Shown in pieces: positions 8,054 through 16,012 of a DNA stretch of 64,000 nt (its first letter is position 1; each line of letters opens with the position of its first letter). Origin of the DNA: Alteribacillus bidgolensis (lineage in GTDB: Bacteria; Bacillota; Bacilli; Bacillales; Marinococcaceae). The stretch is from NCBI RefSeq assembly GCF_002886255.1, contig NZ_KZ614149.1:310001-374000 (forward strand), written 5' to 3'. The notes under the pieces were generated by a model. It was not told the DNA's origin and searched no databases. It saw nothing but the letters and a program-made list of their open reading frames with translations. Position numbers and translations under genes: made by a program.

Positions 8054-8722
8054 ATGAAGTCTTTAGCCCGTTTAATTGATCATACGTTGTTAAAACCTGA
8101 ATCTACTGCAGACCAAGTCATAACACTTGCAAAAGAAGCAAAAGAGTACGATTTTGCTTCTGTTTGTATTAATCCATCTATGGTCCCTGCAGCTTTTCAA
8201 ATTTTAAAGGACACAAAGGTAAAGGTATGTACGGTCATCGGTTTTCCTTTGGGAGCAACCATGCCGGAAGTAAAAGCGTTTGAAACAAAAAGTGCGATTG
8301 CTAATGGAGCTTCAGAAATAGATATGGTACTTAACATTGGTGCGTTAAAAAGTGGAGATGAGAGTTTTGTTAAAGCTGATATAGAAGCAGTTGTAGAAGC
8401 TGCAAGGGAAAAAGCAATCGTAAAAGTGATTATCGAAACCATATTGCTGACAAAGGAAGAAAAAGAAACTGCATGTCGTTTAGCAGTAGAAGCAGGAGCA
8501 GATTTTGTAAAAACTTCTACTGGTTTTGCAGGTGGCGGTGCTACGATAGAAGACGTTAAGTTAATGAAAAAAACCGTTGGTGAACAAGCAAAAGTAAAAG
8601 CAAGCGGCGGCGTTCGTGATAAAGAGACTGCACTGGCGATGGTAGAAGCAGGCGCAGATCGAATTGGAACTAGCTCTGGAGCTGCTATTGTATCTGGAGA
8701 AGAAGGATCAGCCGGCTATTAA
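8054..8722 (+). CDS. deoC: Deoxyribose-phosphate aldolase
   Basis: Class I aldolase, 222 residues, cleaving 2-deoxyribose-5-phosphate to acetaldehyde and glyceraldehyde-3-phosphate in deoxynucleoside salvage. The Schiff-base lysine is in FVKTSTGFAGGGAT, the second active-site lysine in KASGGVRDKETAL, and the N-terminal LIDHTLLKPESTADQ is the family start. The frame is complete. AAAGGATTAA precedes the ATG. None of its usual partners (nupC, pdp, deoR) is adjacent. It follows mtaB by 30 bp and may ride on that operon. cdd, 8 kb away, is the other pyrimidine salvage gene here. Confidence 0.95.
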   Translation: MKSLARLIDHTLLKPESTADQVITLAKEAKEYDFASVCINPSMVPAAFQILKDTKVKVCTVIGFPLGATMPEVKAFETKSAIANGASEIDMVLNIGALKSGDESFVKADIEAVVEAAREKAIVKVIIETILLTKEEKETACRLAVEAGADFVKTSTGFAGGGATIEDVKLMKKTVGEQAKVKASGGVRDKETALAMVEAGADRIGTSSGAAIVSGEEGSAGY

Positions 8723-8729
8723 TTATTAT

Positions 8730-8787
8730 TTGCTCTAGTTAGGTAATTATTACTAATAATACTACTGTTATTAGTAATATAGAGCAA
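8730..8787. repeat. Compound inverted repeat after deoC
   Basis: TTGCTCTA (8730-8737) pairs with TAGAGCAA (8780-8787), and TTACTAATAA (8750-8759) pairs with TTATTAGTAA (8768-8777). The 18 paired bases form an interrupted hairpin just after deoC. T7 comes only ~14 nt later, so it may be a weak terminator. An operator is also possible. The rest of the gap up to rpsU shows no gene. Confidence 0.55.
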
Positions 8788-8967
8788 AGGTTTATTGCTT
8801 TTTTTGTTGTTTTGTTTTATAATTTGATAAAATGGTCAATATATTTCTGTTAAATAATAGCTTAGCTATTGTTGAAGAGAATTGTCATGAGCCATTTTGG
8901 TGTACAGGCATTTCTCATATTTTGATAGACTATTGGCTGTATTGGTTGTTCGGAGGGAGGGAATCAT

Positions 8968-9141
8968 ATGGCTGAGACCCGGGTTCGCAAGAACGAGAAT
9001 ATTGATGCCGCTCTTCGCCGTTTTAAGCGCTCGCTTTCTAAAGAAGGAACTATGGCAGAAGTTCGTAAAAGAAAGCATTATGAAAAGCCGAGTGTGAAAC
9101 GTAAGAAGAAATCAGAAGCGGCAAGAAAACGAAAGTTCTAA
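8968..9141 (+). CDS. rpsU: 30S ribosomal protein S21
   Basis: Small basic protein of 57 residues, identical in length to B. subtilis S21. It starts MAETRVRKNENIDAALRR, continues FKRSLSKEG and ends in a Lys/Arg-rich tail (KKKSEAARKRKF). S21 binds the 30S platform near the anti-Shine-Dalgarno end. GGAGGGAGG lies ideally upstream of ATG 8968. yqeY begins 16 bp after its stop, as in other Bacillus genomes. A 66-codon frame over the same bases (8897-9097) is a shadow. Confidence 0.96.
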   Translation: MAETRVRKNENIDAALRRFKRSLSKEGTMAEVRKRKHYEKPSVKRKKKSEAARKRKF

Positions 9142-9157
9142 GAGAGGATGCTTAACA

Positions 9158-9601
9158 CTGGAACTCATGGATCGTTTAAATGAAGATATGAAAAGTGCTC
9201 TAAAGGCTAAAGAAAAGAAACGGCTTTCTGTTATTCGCGGAGTTAAATCTTCCCTTCAAAATGAATCCATTAAAGTTGGAAGAACTTTGAATGAAGAAGA
9301 AGCGATCAATGTGCTGAATCGTGAACAAAAACAACGGAAAGATTCCCTCCATGAGTTTAAGAAAGCAGGCAGAGAGGACTTGGCAAAAGAAACTGAGGAA
9401 GAATTGATTATTCTCTCTAAGTATTTGCCAGAGCAGCTCACAGAGAAAGAAATTGAAGATATTGTAAAGCGAGTAATACAAGACACTGGGGCATCTTCAA
9501 AAAGCGATATGGGAAAAGTGATGTCTGTTGTCATGCCTAAAGTAAAAGGTAAAGCAGATGGATCACAAGTGAATCAACTTGTACAAAAGCATTTATCTTA
9601 A
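9158..9601 (+). CDS. yqeY: GatB/YqeY-domain protein YqeY, probable CTG start
   Basis: Helical YqeY protein related to the tail domain of GatB, the amidotransferase subunit that contacts tRNA. Its own role is unproven. The first ATG (9167) would give 144 residues (MDRLNEDMKSALKAKEKKRL) but lies 16 nt or more from the ribosome site AGAGAGG (9141-9147). The in-frame CTG at 9158 has ~10-nt spacing and adds three residues (x-E-L), aligning with the N-terminus I recall for B. subtilis YqeY (MSLLERLN). There is no in-frame ATG, GTG or TTG between. The CTG start is therefore inferred; 147 residues result. The protein is complete at the C-terminus and followed by a terminator. Confidence 0.85.
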   Translation: MELMDRLNEDMKSALKAKEKKRLSVIRGVKSSLQNESIKVGRTLNEEEAINVLNREQKQRKDSLHEFKKAGREDLAKETEEELIILSKYLPEQLTEKEIEDIVKRVIQDTGASSKSDMGKVMSVVMPKVKGKADGSQVNQLVQKHLS

Positions 9602-9605
9602 TGAA

Positions 9606-9636
9606 GGAGCATCTCCTGAGCGGGGGTGCTCTTTTT
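9606..9636 (+). terminator. Terminator after rpsU-yqeY
   Basis: GAGCA (9607-9611) pairs with TGCTC (9627-9631). CTCC/GGGG extends the stem and T5 (9632-9636) follows. Confidence 0.8.
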
Positions 9637-9709
9637 ACATTCGCTGAATGCTGCATCATGGAAGAGAATAACTTAAAAGTGGTATAATATATATAATCTC
9701 AATCTTTTT

Positions 9710-9735
9710 TGAAACCATTTGTTAACCAGCCCGTA
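9710..9735 (+). promoter_or_regulatory. SigW-type promoter of the nfeD-floA operon
   Basis: TGAAAC (9710-9715), a 16-bp spacer and CGTA (9732-9735) match the ECF SigW consensus exactly. The B. subtilis yqeZ-floA operon is a known SigW target, so envelope-stress control is likely conserved. A separate TATAAT (about 9683) lies upstream and may add basal transcription. Confidence 0.8.
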
Positions 9736-9826
9736 AATTGTAGTAGATCTTTTATTTAGCTGCCTTTCATAATTATTTTTGCTTTCATACATATAGGATT
9801 AATTGAGTAGGAAACGAGGGAAGTGA

Positions 9827-11143
9827 ATGTTTAACCATAATAAAATAATAGTCTTCCTGTTGTTTTTCATTGTTTTCTTTTCAAGTTCTGAGCCTGGTTA
9901 TTCTCAAACTTCTTCGAATGATATAGTGTATGTCCTCCCAGTAGAACAAACAGTGGAACGAGGCTTAGAAGCTTTTCTTGAACGTTCAGTGAATGAAGCA
10001 GAAGAAGCAGGAGCCGATCACATTATTTTTGAAATTGATACTCCTGGGGGAGCTGTTGATGCAGCTGGAAATATTGCAGCAATCATCAGAAATGCGCCTG
10101 TTCCTACAACCGCTTTTGTAACAGATGAGGCTATGTCGGCTGGAGCTTTTATCGCTTTAAATGCTGACGAGATAGCTATGGCTCCTAGCACAGAAATGGG
10201 GGCAGCTCAGGTTATAGATGGGTCTGGTAACGCAGCCAGTGATAAAGCTCAATCAGCCTGGATTAAAAATATGAAAGGTGCTGCCGAGTTAAATGGGAGA
10301 GATCCAGAATACGCCATTGCTATGGCAGACCCCTCTGTTGATCTTGAGGAATATCGTGCCGGAGAAGGAAGTCTCTTGTCTTTAACTGCATCAGAAGCAG
10401 AAGAAGTAGGTTACGCAGAACATATAGTAGAGGACAGAGAAGAGTTGCTTTCGGCTTTAGATTTAGAAGGTGCAGAGGTTCAAGAAGCAGATGTTTCTAT
10501 TGCAGAACATATTGCGCGTTTTGTTACAAACCCAATCATCATTCCAATTTTATTAAGTGTAGGAAGCTTGGGTTTAATTCTTGAATTGTACTCTCCAGGG
10601 TTTGGAATTCCAGGAATCATGGGGGCCAGTTCTTTGTTTTTATTTTTCTTCGGTCATGCTATTGCCGGATTTGCTGGAATGGAATCTATTGTACTCTTTA
10701 TTGCGGGATTAGTACTGATGATAATAGAGCTTTTTGTTCCAGGGTTTGGGATATTTGGGTTTTTAGGTATAGGAGCGATGATTGGCAGCATGATATTAGC
10801 TTCTTTTTCTACCTTGAATATCGTATTATCAATTTTAATTGCTGCCGTCGTATCTATAGCTGCAGCTGCTATTCTTTTTAGTGTATTCGGAAAAAGAGGA
10901 CCAATGAAACGGTTGGTTCTTGAAGAATCAGTCAATACAAACGAAGGGTATATTTCCAACGTCAGCCGCAACGAGCTAGTGGGAAAAACAGGGAAATCAT
11001 TAACTCCTCTACGTCCTTCTGGTTCTATTATAGTGGGGGAGGAGAGGCTTGACGTTGTAACGGAAGGAGGATATATTGAACAAGGTGAGAATGTGAAAAT
11101 CGTAGCAGTACAAGGGTCAAGAATTATTGTTAGAAATCTTTAG
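9827..11143 (+). CDS. nfeD: Long NfeD-family membrane protease-like protein (YqeZ/NfeD1b)
   Basis: Membrane protein of 438 residues. A signal peptide (about 1-26) is followed by a ClpP/crotonase-like serine protease domain with IDTPGGAVDAAGNIA and the likely nucleophile in DEAMSAGAFIALNAD. Several membrane helices follow (about 235-355). A C-terminal OB-fold NfeD domain carries GKTGKSLTPLRPSGSIIV and ends GSRIIVRNL. Long NfeD proteins pair with flotillins and are thought to process or organise membrane proteins in lipid domains. floA follows directly. A SigW promoter lies 90 bp upstream. Protease activity is inferred from the fold. Confidence 0.92.
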   Translation: MFNHNKIIVFLLFFIVFFSSSEPGYSQTSSNDIVYVLPVEQTVERGLEAFLERSVNEAEEAGADHIIFEIDTPGGAVDAAGNIAAIIRNAPVPTTAFVTDEAMSAGAFIALNADEIAMAPSTEMGAAQVIDGSGNAASDKAQSAWIKNMKGAAELNGRDPEYAIAMADPSVDLEEYRAGEGSLLSLTASEAEEVGYAEHIVEDREELLSALDLEGAEVQEADVSIAEHIARFVTNPIIIPILLSVGSLGLILELYSPGFGIPGIMGASSLFLFFFGHAIAGFAGMESIVLFIAGLVLMIIELFVPGFGIFGFLGIGAMIGSMILASFSTLNIVLSILIAAVVSIAAAAILFSVFGKRGPMKRLVLEESVNTNEGYISNVSRNELVGKTGKSLTPLRPSGSIIVGEERLDVVTEGGYIEQGENVKIVAVQGSRIIVRNL

Positions 11144-11165
11144 TCATAATAGAGGAGGAATAGAA

Positions 11166-12182
11166 TTGGACATGTCATTTGACTTAACTTTAATTATTGT
11201 ATTGGCATTGGTACTAATTGCCCTTGCCGTATTATTTACATTTGTTCCGGTTATGTTGTGGATCTCCGCACTTGCCGCCGGAGTGAAGATTGGTATTTTT
11301 CAATTGGTGGGAATGAGGCTTAGAAGAGTTATTCCAGCAAGGGTTGTAAACCCGTTGATAAAGGCTGAGAAAGCCGGCTTGGATATAGAGTTAAACAAAC
11401 TTGAAGGTCATTACCTTGCAGGTGGTAATGTAGACCGGGTAGTTAATGCACTTATAGCCGCTCAAAGAGCTAACATCGAGCTTACATTCGAGCGTTGTGC
11501 AGCGATTGATTTAGCAGGACGAGACGTGCTGGAAGCAGTACAGATGAGCGTAAATCCAAAAGTTATTGAAACACCTTTTATAGCAGGTGTTGCAATGGAC
11601 GGAATTGAAGTTAAAGCAAAAGCCCGGATCACCGTTCGTGCTAATATTGACCGCCTTGTTGGGGGTGCTGGAGAAGATACAGTTATTGCAAGGGTTGGGG
11701 AAGGTATCGTTTCAACGATAGGTTCTTCTACCGATCACAAAGCTGTGTTAGAAAATCCGGATATGATTTCACAAACTGTCCTTAAAAAAGGACTTGATTC
11801 AGGTACAGCCTTTGAAATTTTATCTATAGATATTGCTGATATCGACATTGGCAAAAACATCGGTGCAGGGCTTCAAACAGATCAAGCTGAAGCAGATAAG
11901 AAAATTGCCCAGGCTAAAGCGGAAGAACGCCGTGCGATGGCTGTGGCTCATGAGCAAGAAATGCGCGCGAAAGTAGAAGAAATGCGTGCGAAAGTAGTAG
12001 AAGCCGAAGCTGAAGTTCCAATGGCGATGGCTAAGGCTCTTAAATCAGGGAACCTTGGTGTCATGGATTATATGAATATCCAAAACGTTAGTGCTGACAC
12101 AGATATGAGAGAATCCATCGGTAAAGAAACAAAAAGTAATGAAGACGGGTATGATAACCCTGGACCAACTAAAAACACATAA
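11166..12182 (+). CDS. floA: Flotillin-like protein FloA
   Basis: Membrane-anchored scaffold of functional membrane microdomains, 338 residues. An N-terminal hairpin-like hydrophobic segment (FTFVPVMLWISALAAGVKIG) is followed by the PHB/YqfA domain (YLAGGNVDRVVNALIAAQRA, PFIAGVAMDGIEVKAKARI). An Ala/Glu-rich coiled coil (AQAKAEERRAMAVAHEQEM) completes it. TTG 11127 opens the frame inside nfeD and is rejected. AGGAGG (11153-11158) spaces best to TTG 11166; ATG 11172 is the alternative. It shares the SigW operon with nfeD. Confidence 0.95.
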   Translation: MDMSFDLTLIIVLALVLIALAVLFTFVPVMLWISALAAGVKIGIFQLVGMRLRRVIPARVVNPLIKAEKAGLDIELNKLEGHYLAGGNVDRVVNALIAAQRANIELTFERCAAIDLAGRDVLEAVQMSVNPKVIETPFIAGVAMDGIEVKAKARITVRANIDRLVGGAGEDTVIARVGEGIVSTIGSSTDHKAVLENPDMISQTVLKKGLDSGTAFEILSIDIADIDIGKNIGAGLQTDQAEADKKIAQAKAEERRAMAVAHEQEMRAKVEEMRAKVVEAEAEVPMAMAKALKSGNLGVMDYMNIQNVSADTDMRESIGKETKSNEDGYDNPGPTKNT

Positions 12183-12212
12183 TAACAGCTTGTACATTTA
12201 GGGGGTGCACCC

Positions 12213-12764
12213 TTGGAAGCCATTTTTGAATTATTAATGAATAATTTTCTTTTCATTGCTCTTTTAATTGGCGGGCTTATTTCTGTTTTCAATCGAAACA
12301 AGCAGCAAGAAGAAGCAAATAAGAAAACAAAGCAGGAAGACACCAACAGAAAAGAAATAGATTGGAAAACCATTTTTCAACAGGAAAGTGATCCAAATGA
12401 CGTTCCCGGACAAAGACGTCCAACAAAACCAGTACCGGAGGCAGAAGCAGAATTAGTCAAACCAGAAAACCAAGAAATAAGCAAAAAACATGAACAATAT
12501 AAGGAGAGAATAGAAGAACTTAGAAAAAAAAGAGAGACAGCGGAAGAAAAAATGAAAAATATAGAAGCTTCTCCGGTGTTTGAAGAGGGGATTGGCGATG
12601 TGCCAATAGCCCAACAATCAGGTAATATTTCTCGTTCTCGGTTCGCTACTATTTCACGGAAAGAAGCAATCAACGGGATCATTTGGTCTGAAATTTTAAG
12701 TGAGCCGAAAGCCCGCCGGCCTCATGTGAATAATTTTCACCGAAAATATTATAAAAAAAGCTGA
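12213..12764 (+). CDS. Small membrane-anchored coiled-coil protein in the yqfB position
   Basis: TTG 12213 follows GGGGGTG and starts a 183-residue protein. One hydrophobic helix (NNFLFIALLIGGLISVF) near the N-terminus precedes a long charged, Glu/Lys-rich, probably helical region (EQYKERIEELRKKRETAEEK). I cannot link the sequence to a characterised domain. It occupies the position of yqfB in B. subtilis, third gene of the SigW operon, so a link to flotillin domains is plausible from context only. Its stop codon lies inside the stem of the operon terminator. Confidence 0.75.
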   Translation: MEAIFELLMNNFLFIALLIGGLISVFNRNKQQEEANKKTKQEDTNRKEIDWKTIFQQESDPNDVPGQRRPTKPVPEAEAELVKPENQEISKKHEQYKERIEELRKKRETAEEKMKNIEASPVFEEGIGDVPIAQQSGNISRSRFATISRKEAINGIIWSEILSEPKARRPHVNNFHRKYYKKS

Positions 12765-12786
12765 GTCGTCTTGACTCAGCTTTTTT
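12753..12786 (+). terminator. Terminator of the nfeD-floA operon
   Basis: GCTGAGTC (12760-12767) pairs with GACTCAGC (12773-12780) around a 5-nt loop, preceded by A7 and followed by T6. It can work in both directions. The TGA of the preceding gene is part of the left arm. Confidence 0.92.
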
Positions 12787-12848
12787 ATTTCAAAGTATAA
12801 GATTTATAAATAGTATAAAGAAGGCATTCAACATACTGGGGTGCGAAT

Positions 12849-12882
12849 ACTGCCGATGACCTTTTGTTAGGCAGTTTCTTTT
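12849..12882 (+). terminator. Weak terminator-like hairpin
   Basis: ACTGCC (12849-12854) pairs with GGCAGT (12870-12875), followed by TTCTTTT. It could be a back-up terminator between the nfeD operon and yqfC. Confidence 0.4.
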
Positions 12883-12988
12883 ACATACAACCCGAATTTT
12901 TAATATTGATGACAACTGTACAACTATTTAACGGGAACACAGCTTTTTGTATAAATATTTAGCAGAAGCCAAGTTCTTCTAAATGGTG

Positions 12989-13016
12989 ATACATAAAATG
13001 CCTCTGTCATATGAAT
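12989..13016 (+). promoter_or_regulatory. Possible SigE-type sporulation promoter of yqfCD
   Basis: ATA (12989-12991), 16 bp, then CATATGAAT (13008-13016) resembles the mother-cell SigE pattern (ATA, 16-18 bp, CATAnnnT). yqfC and yqfD belong to the SigE regulon in B. subtilis as I recall, which supports the reading. Confidence 0.5.
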
Positions 13017-13038
13017 AGAATTAGAGGGGGGCATGTGG

Positions 13039-13347
13039 ATGTTCGAGCGCTGGAAACAATCCGCTAAACAATGGGTAACCGGTAAAATGAACCTGCCAGA
13101 AGATGTACTCTTGGACGTGCCTCGTCTGACGATGATAGGACAGCTTCATTTGCATGTAGAAAATCACCGTGGAGTTCTACACTTTTCTAAAGAACTTGTG
13201 CGGTTGAAACTTTCATATGGTGAGCTATCCATAAAAGGGAAAGATTTTGTAATAAAAACCATTCTTCCAAACGAATTATTATTAGAAGGAACGATTGATG
13301 AAGTTCGTTATTTAAATGGAAGAGAAACGGGAGGAGCGCATGAATAG
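13039..13347 (+). CDS. yqfC: Sporulation protein YqfC (YabP/YqfC family)
   Basis: 102 residues. The family signature is visible as LTMIGQLHLHVENHRGVLHF and FVIKTILPNELLLEG. YabP/YqfC proteins are made in the mother cell during sporulation; their molecular function is not established. ATG 13033 is only ~2 nt from GAGGGGGG and is rejected for ATG 13039. A SigE-like promoter lies upstream. The stop overlaps the start of yqfD by 8 bp. Confidence 0.88.
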   Translation: MFERWKQSAKQWVTGKMNLPEDVLLDVPRLTMIGQLHLHVENHRGVLHFSKELVRLKLSYGELSIKGKDFVIKTILPNELLLEGTIDEVRYLNGRETGGAHE

Positions 13348-14521
13348 GCGACATGGACCTTCTGATATATACGTCAAATTAACTGGTAATTATACTGAAG
13401 CTGTAGTGAATCAGTGTTTAAGAGAAGGAGTTATTATTAAAAACATTACACGTGCTGAGGGAGAAAGCATGGAATGTTTTATTCCATCATCTGAGCTTTC
13501 GTATTTAGAAAGAATTGCAGAAGAGAGTGACTGCGAGGTTGAGGTATTAAAAGTTTCTTTAATTGAAAAATACACCACTCTTATGAAAAAGAGAGCAGGT
13601 TTCATAGCCGGAATGCTAATGTTTATAATATTGCTAATATTGTTATCACAAATGATTTGGAAAATTGAAATTGAAGGAGCGCAGCCTGTTTTAGAACATA
13701 ACATACAGAAAAACCTTCAAGAAATGGGAATAACGACGGGAACATTTGCGTTTTTTTTACCTTCTCCTGAAGAAATTCAAAAAGAGATTCTTGAAAAAAC
13801 AGAAGGTACGACATGGATTGGAGTGGAGAAAAGAGGGACAACCTACCATTTTGAAGTGGTGGAACAATCACTTCCAGAAAAAGAAACACCTCCAGCACCC
13901 CGACATGTTATTGCTAAAAAAACCGCGGTTATAAATACAATTTATGCTGAAAAAGGACAGGTCTTAGTAAAGAGAAATGAGCTTGTTCATGAAGGGCAAA
14001 TTCTAATATCTGGTTTTATTGGTAAAGATAAACACGCTAGAACTGTAGCAGCTGAAGGAGAGGTATTAGGTGAAACATGGTACAAAGTATCGGTTGAAAT
14101 TCCTATGAAACCTCAAGCAGATACACTTACAGGTAAATCGGAAAAAAAATACTTCTTAAAAATGTTTGGATATGAACTTCCAGTTTGGGGGTTTTCTGCT
14201 GAATCAGCGTTTGAAGTTTATAAAAAAAGCGAGAGAAAATACGATTTAGAATTGTGGGGAAAAGAATTCCCAATTAATTGGAATGTAACGACCTTTCAAG
14301 AAAGTAATATAGTTAATCAATCTTCTTCTAGTAAGGAAACACTTCGACAAGCAAAGTATGCAGCTGAAAACAAAATAAAAAGCCGGCTAGGTGGAGAAGC
14401 TGTTATTAAAGAGGGGAAAATTTTGCACGAGGAGTCTCAGAATGGTAAAGTAAAATTAGTTATGCACTACCAAGTTTTAGAAGATATTACATCGGAAGCA
14501 CCGATCATCCAAGGAGAATGA
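13340..14521 (+). CDS. yqfD: Sporulation protein YqfD
   Basis: 393 residues. A cytoplasmic N-terminal part is followed by one strong membrane helix (AGFIAGMLMFIILLILLSQM) and a large outer domain. This is the architecture of YqfD, a SigE-dependent sporulation protein of unknown activity. ATG 13316 is in frame, but GGGAGGAGCGC places the start at ATG 13340 (MNRRHGPSDIYVKLTG). It overlaps yqfC by 8 bp and touches phoH at its 3' end. In some genomes it is named after SpoIV proteins; that is nomenclature, not evidence. Confidence 0.88.
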   Translation: MNRRHGPSDIYVKLTGNYTEAVVNQCLREGVIIKNITRAEGESMECFIPSSELSYLERIAEESDCEVEVLKVSLIEKYTTLMKKRAGFIAGMLMFIILLILLSQMIWKIEIEGAQPVLEHNIQKNLQEMGITTGTFAFFLPSPEEIQKEILEKTEGTTWIGVEKRGTTYHFEVVEQSLPEKETPPAPRHVIAKKTAVINTIYAEKGQVLVKRNELVHEGQILISGFIGKDKHARTVAAEGEVLGETWYKVSVEIPMKPQADTLTGKSEKKYFLKMFGYELPVWGFSAESAFEVYKKSERKYDLELWGKEFPINWNVTTFQESNIVNQSSSSKETLRQAKYAAENKIKSRLGGEAVIKEGKILHEESQNGKVKLVMHYQVLEDITSEAPIIQGE

Positions 14522-14526
14522 GAAGA

Positions 14527-15540
14527 TTGACAGAAAAGCAAGTTATTTCACTCCAAGTAAAAGATACAAACGAAATACAAATGTTGTTTGGACCTAATGA
14601 TATACATTTAAAGCGTATGGAAGAAAAATTGGATGTCTCCATTATTACTAGAGGCGAATCATTGATCGTTTCAGGTTCGGATGATACTGCAAATTTAATA
14701 AAAGAAGTACTAGGTGCTCTTGTTCGAATGTTAAGAAACGGAATGAAGCTCTCTGAACGAGACATTATTTATGCGATCCAATTAGCGCAGGAAGATAAGC
14801 TTGATCAACTTGAAGATTTGTACCAAGAAACAATTGCAGTTAATACTAAAGGGAAAGCAATTGTGGTAAAAACGCTTGGACAAAAAGAATATATTGATAC
14901 GATTCGGAATAAAGATCTCATCTTTGGAATTGGACCAGCCGGGACAGGTAAAACGTATTTAGCTGTAATTATGGCAGTTAATGCTTTAAAGGATGGAAAA
15001 GTAAAAAGAATTGTTCTTACTCGTCCTGCCGTGGAAGCAGGAGAAAGTCTCGGCTTTTTGCCAGGTGATCTAAAAGAAAAGGTTGACCCTTATTTAAGAC
15101 CTTTATATGATGCCCTTCATGACATTTTCGGAGTGGAACATACGGCCAGATTGATGGAGCGGGGAACTATTGAAATCGCGCCGCTGGCTTATATGCGAGG
15201 CCGCACACTTGAAGATGCCTTCGTTATTTTAGATGAAGCACAAAATACAACAAAGGAACAGATAAAAATGTTTTTAACCCGTCTTGGATTTGGATCAAAA
15301 ATGGTAGTGAATGGCGATCTTACGCAAATTGATTTACCAAAAGGCCAGCAGTCTGGATTAAAAACAGCTGTTCAAATTTTAAAATCTATTCAAACCATTG
15401 GATTGGTGTACCTTCAGCCAACGGATGTAGTTAGACACACGCTTGTACAGCAAATACTAGATGCATATGACGAAGCGGAACCTTCTCGATTTTCCAGCAA
15501 GCAGTCTAACCAGAGCAAAACGAACGGAAGCACGGGTTAG
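14527..15540 (+). CDS. phoH: PhoH-family ATPase
   Basis: 337 residues from TTG 14527 (MTEKQVISLQVKD). ATG 14518 is in frame but only 1 nt from AAGGAG (14511-14516), whereas TTG has ~10-nt spacing. The N-terminal part resembles a KH-type nucleic-acid domain. The ATPase core has Walker A GPAGTGKTYLA and Walker B FVILDEAQN. PhoH proteins are RecA/helicase-like ATPases linked to RNA metabolism. ybeY follows after 10 bp. In B. subtilis and most relatives pgpH (yqfF) lies between phoH and ybeY; here it is missing. Confidence 0.93.
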   Translation: MTEKQVISLQVKDTNEIQMLFGPNDIHLKRMEEKLDVSIITRGESLIVSGSDDTANLIKEVLGALVRMLRNGMKLSERDIIYAIQLAQEDKLDQLEDLYQETIAVNTKGKAIVVKTLGQKEYIDTIRNKDLIFGIGPAGTGKTYLAVIMAVNALKDGKVKRIVLTRPAVEAGESLGFLPGDLKEKVDPYLRPLYDALHDIFGVEHTARLMERGTIEIAPLAYMRGRTLEDAFVILDEAQNTTKEQIKMFLTRLGFGSKMVVNGDLTQIDLPKGQQSGLKTAVQILKSIQTIGLVYLQPTDVVRHTLVQQILDAYDEAEPSRFSSKQSNQSKTNGSTG

Positions 15541-15550
15541 GAGGACAATA

Positions 15551-16012
15551 ATGAATGTCATAATAGACCTAATTGATGAAACTGGATCTTTGACTGATAA
15601 TGATATGAACTTACTGCAAAATATCCTACAAAAAGGCTGTGAACGAGAACAAGTGCCCGCAGATTCAGAACTGTCTGTTACTATCTTAGATAATAAAACA
15701 ATTCAAACCATGAATCATCAATACCGCGGGATCGATAAACCTACAGATGTTATATCGTTTGCATTAAATGATGAAGAAGAAATGCCTGATGACCCAGAAG
15801 TTCCTAATTTACTTGGAGATATACTGATTAGTCTTGAGCAAGCTAAAGATCAAGCAGAAGCTTATGGACATAGTTTAGAAAGGGAGCTTGGATTTTTGGC
15901 CATTCACGGATTATTACATTTGCTAGGCTATACACACGATACTGCAGAAGCAGAGAAAGAAATGTTTAGCCGTCAAGAATCCATTTTGAGTGATTATGGT
16001 CTTGAAAGATAG
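15551..16012 (+). CDS. ybeY: Endoribonuclease YbeY
   Basis: Metal-dependent rRNA maturation and quality-control nuclease, 153 residues. The zinc signature HGLLHLLGYTHD (H-x3-H-x5-H) sits near the C-terminus, and GIDKPTDVISFAL is the conserved N-terminal motif. The start is ATG 15551 after TAGGAGG; an upstream in-frame codon (15461) lies inside phoH. dgkA overlaps its end, and era and recO follow as in many Bacilli. Confidence 0.96.
   Translation: MNVIIDLIDETGSLTDNDMNLLQNILQKGCEREQVPADSELSVTILDNKTIQTMNHQYRGIDKPTDVISFALNDEEEMPDDPEVPNLLGDILISLEQAKDQAEAYGHSLERELGFLAIHGLLHLLGYTHDTAEAEKEMFSRQESILSDYGLER

Noticed and set aside
8897..9097. 66-codon plus-strand frame
   Set aside because: Overlaps rpsU (8968-9141) in another frame; rpsU has the ribosome site and the family sequence.
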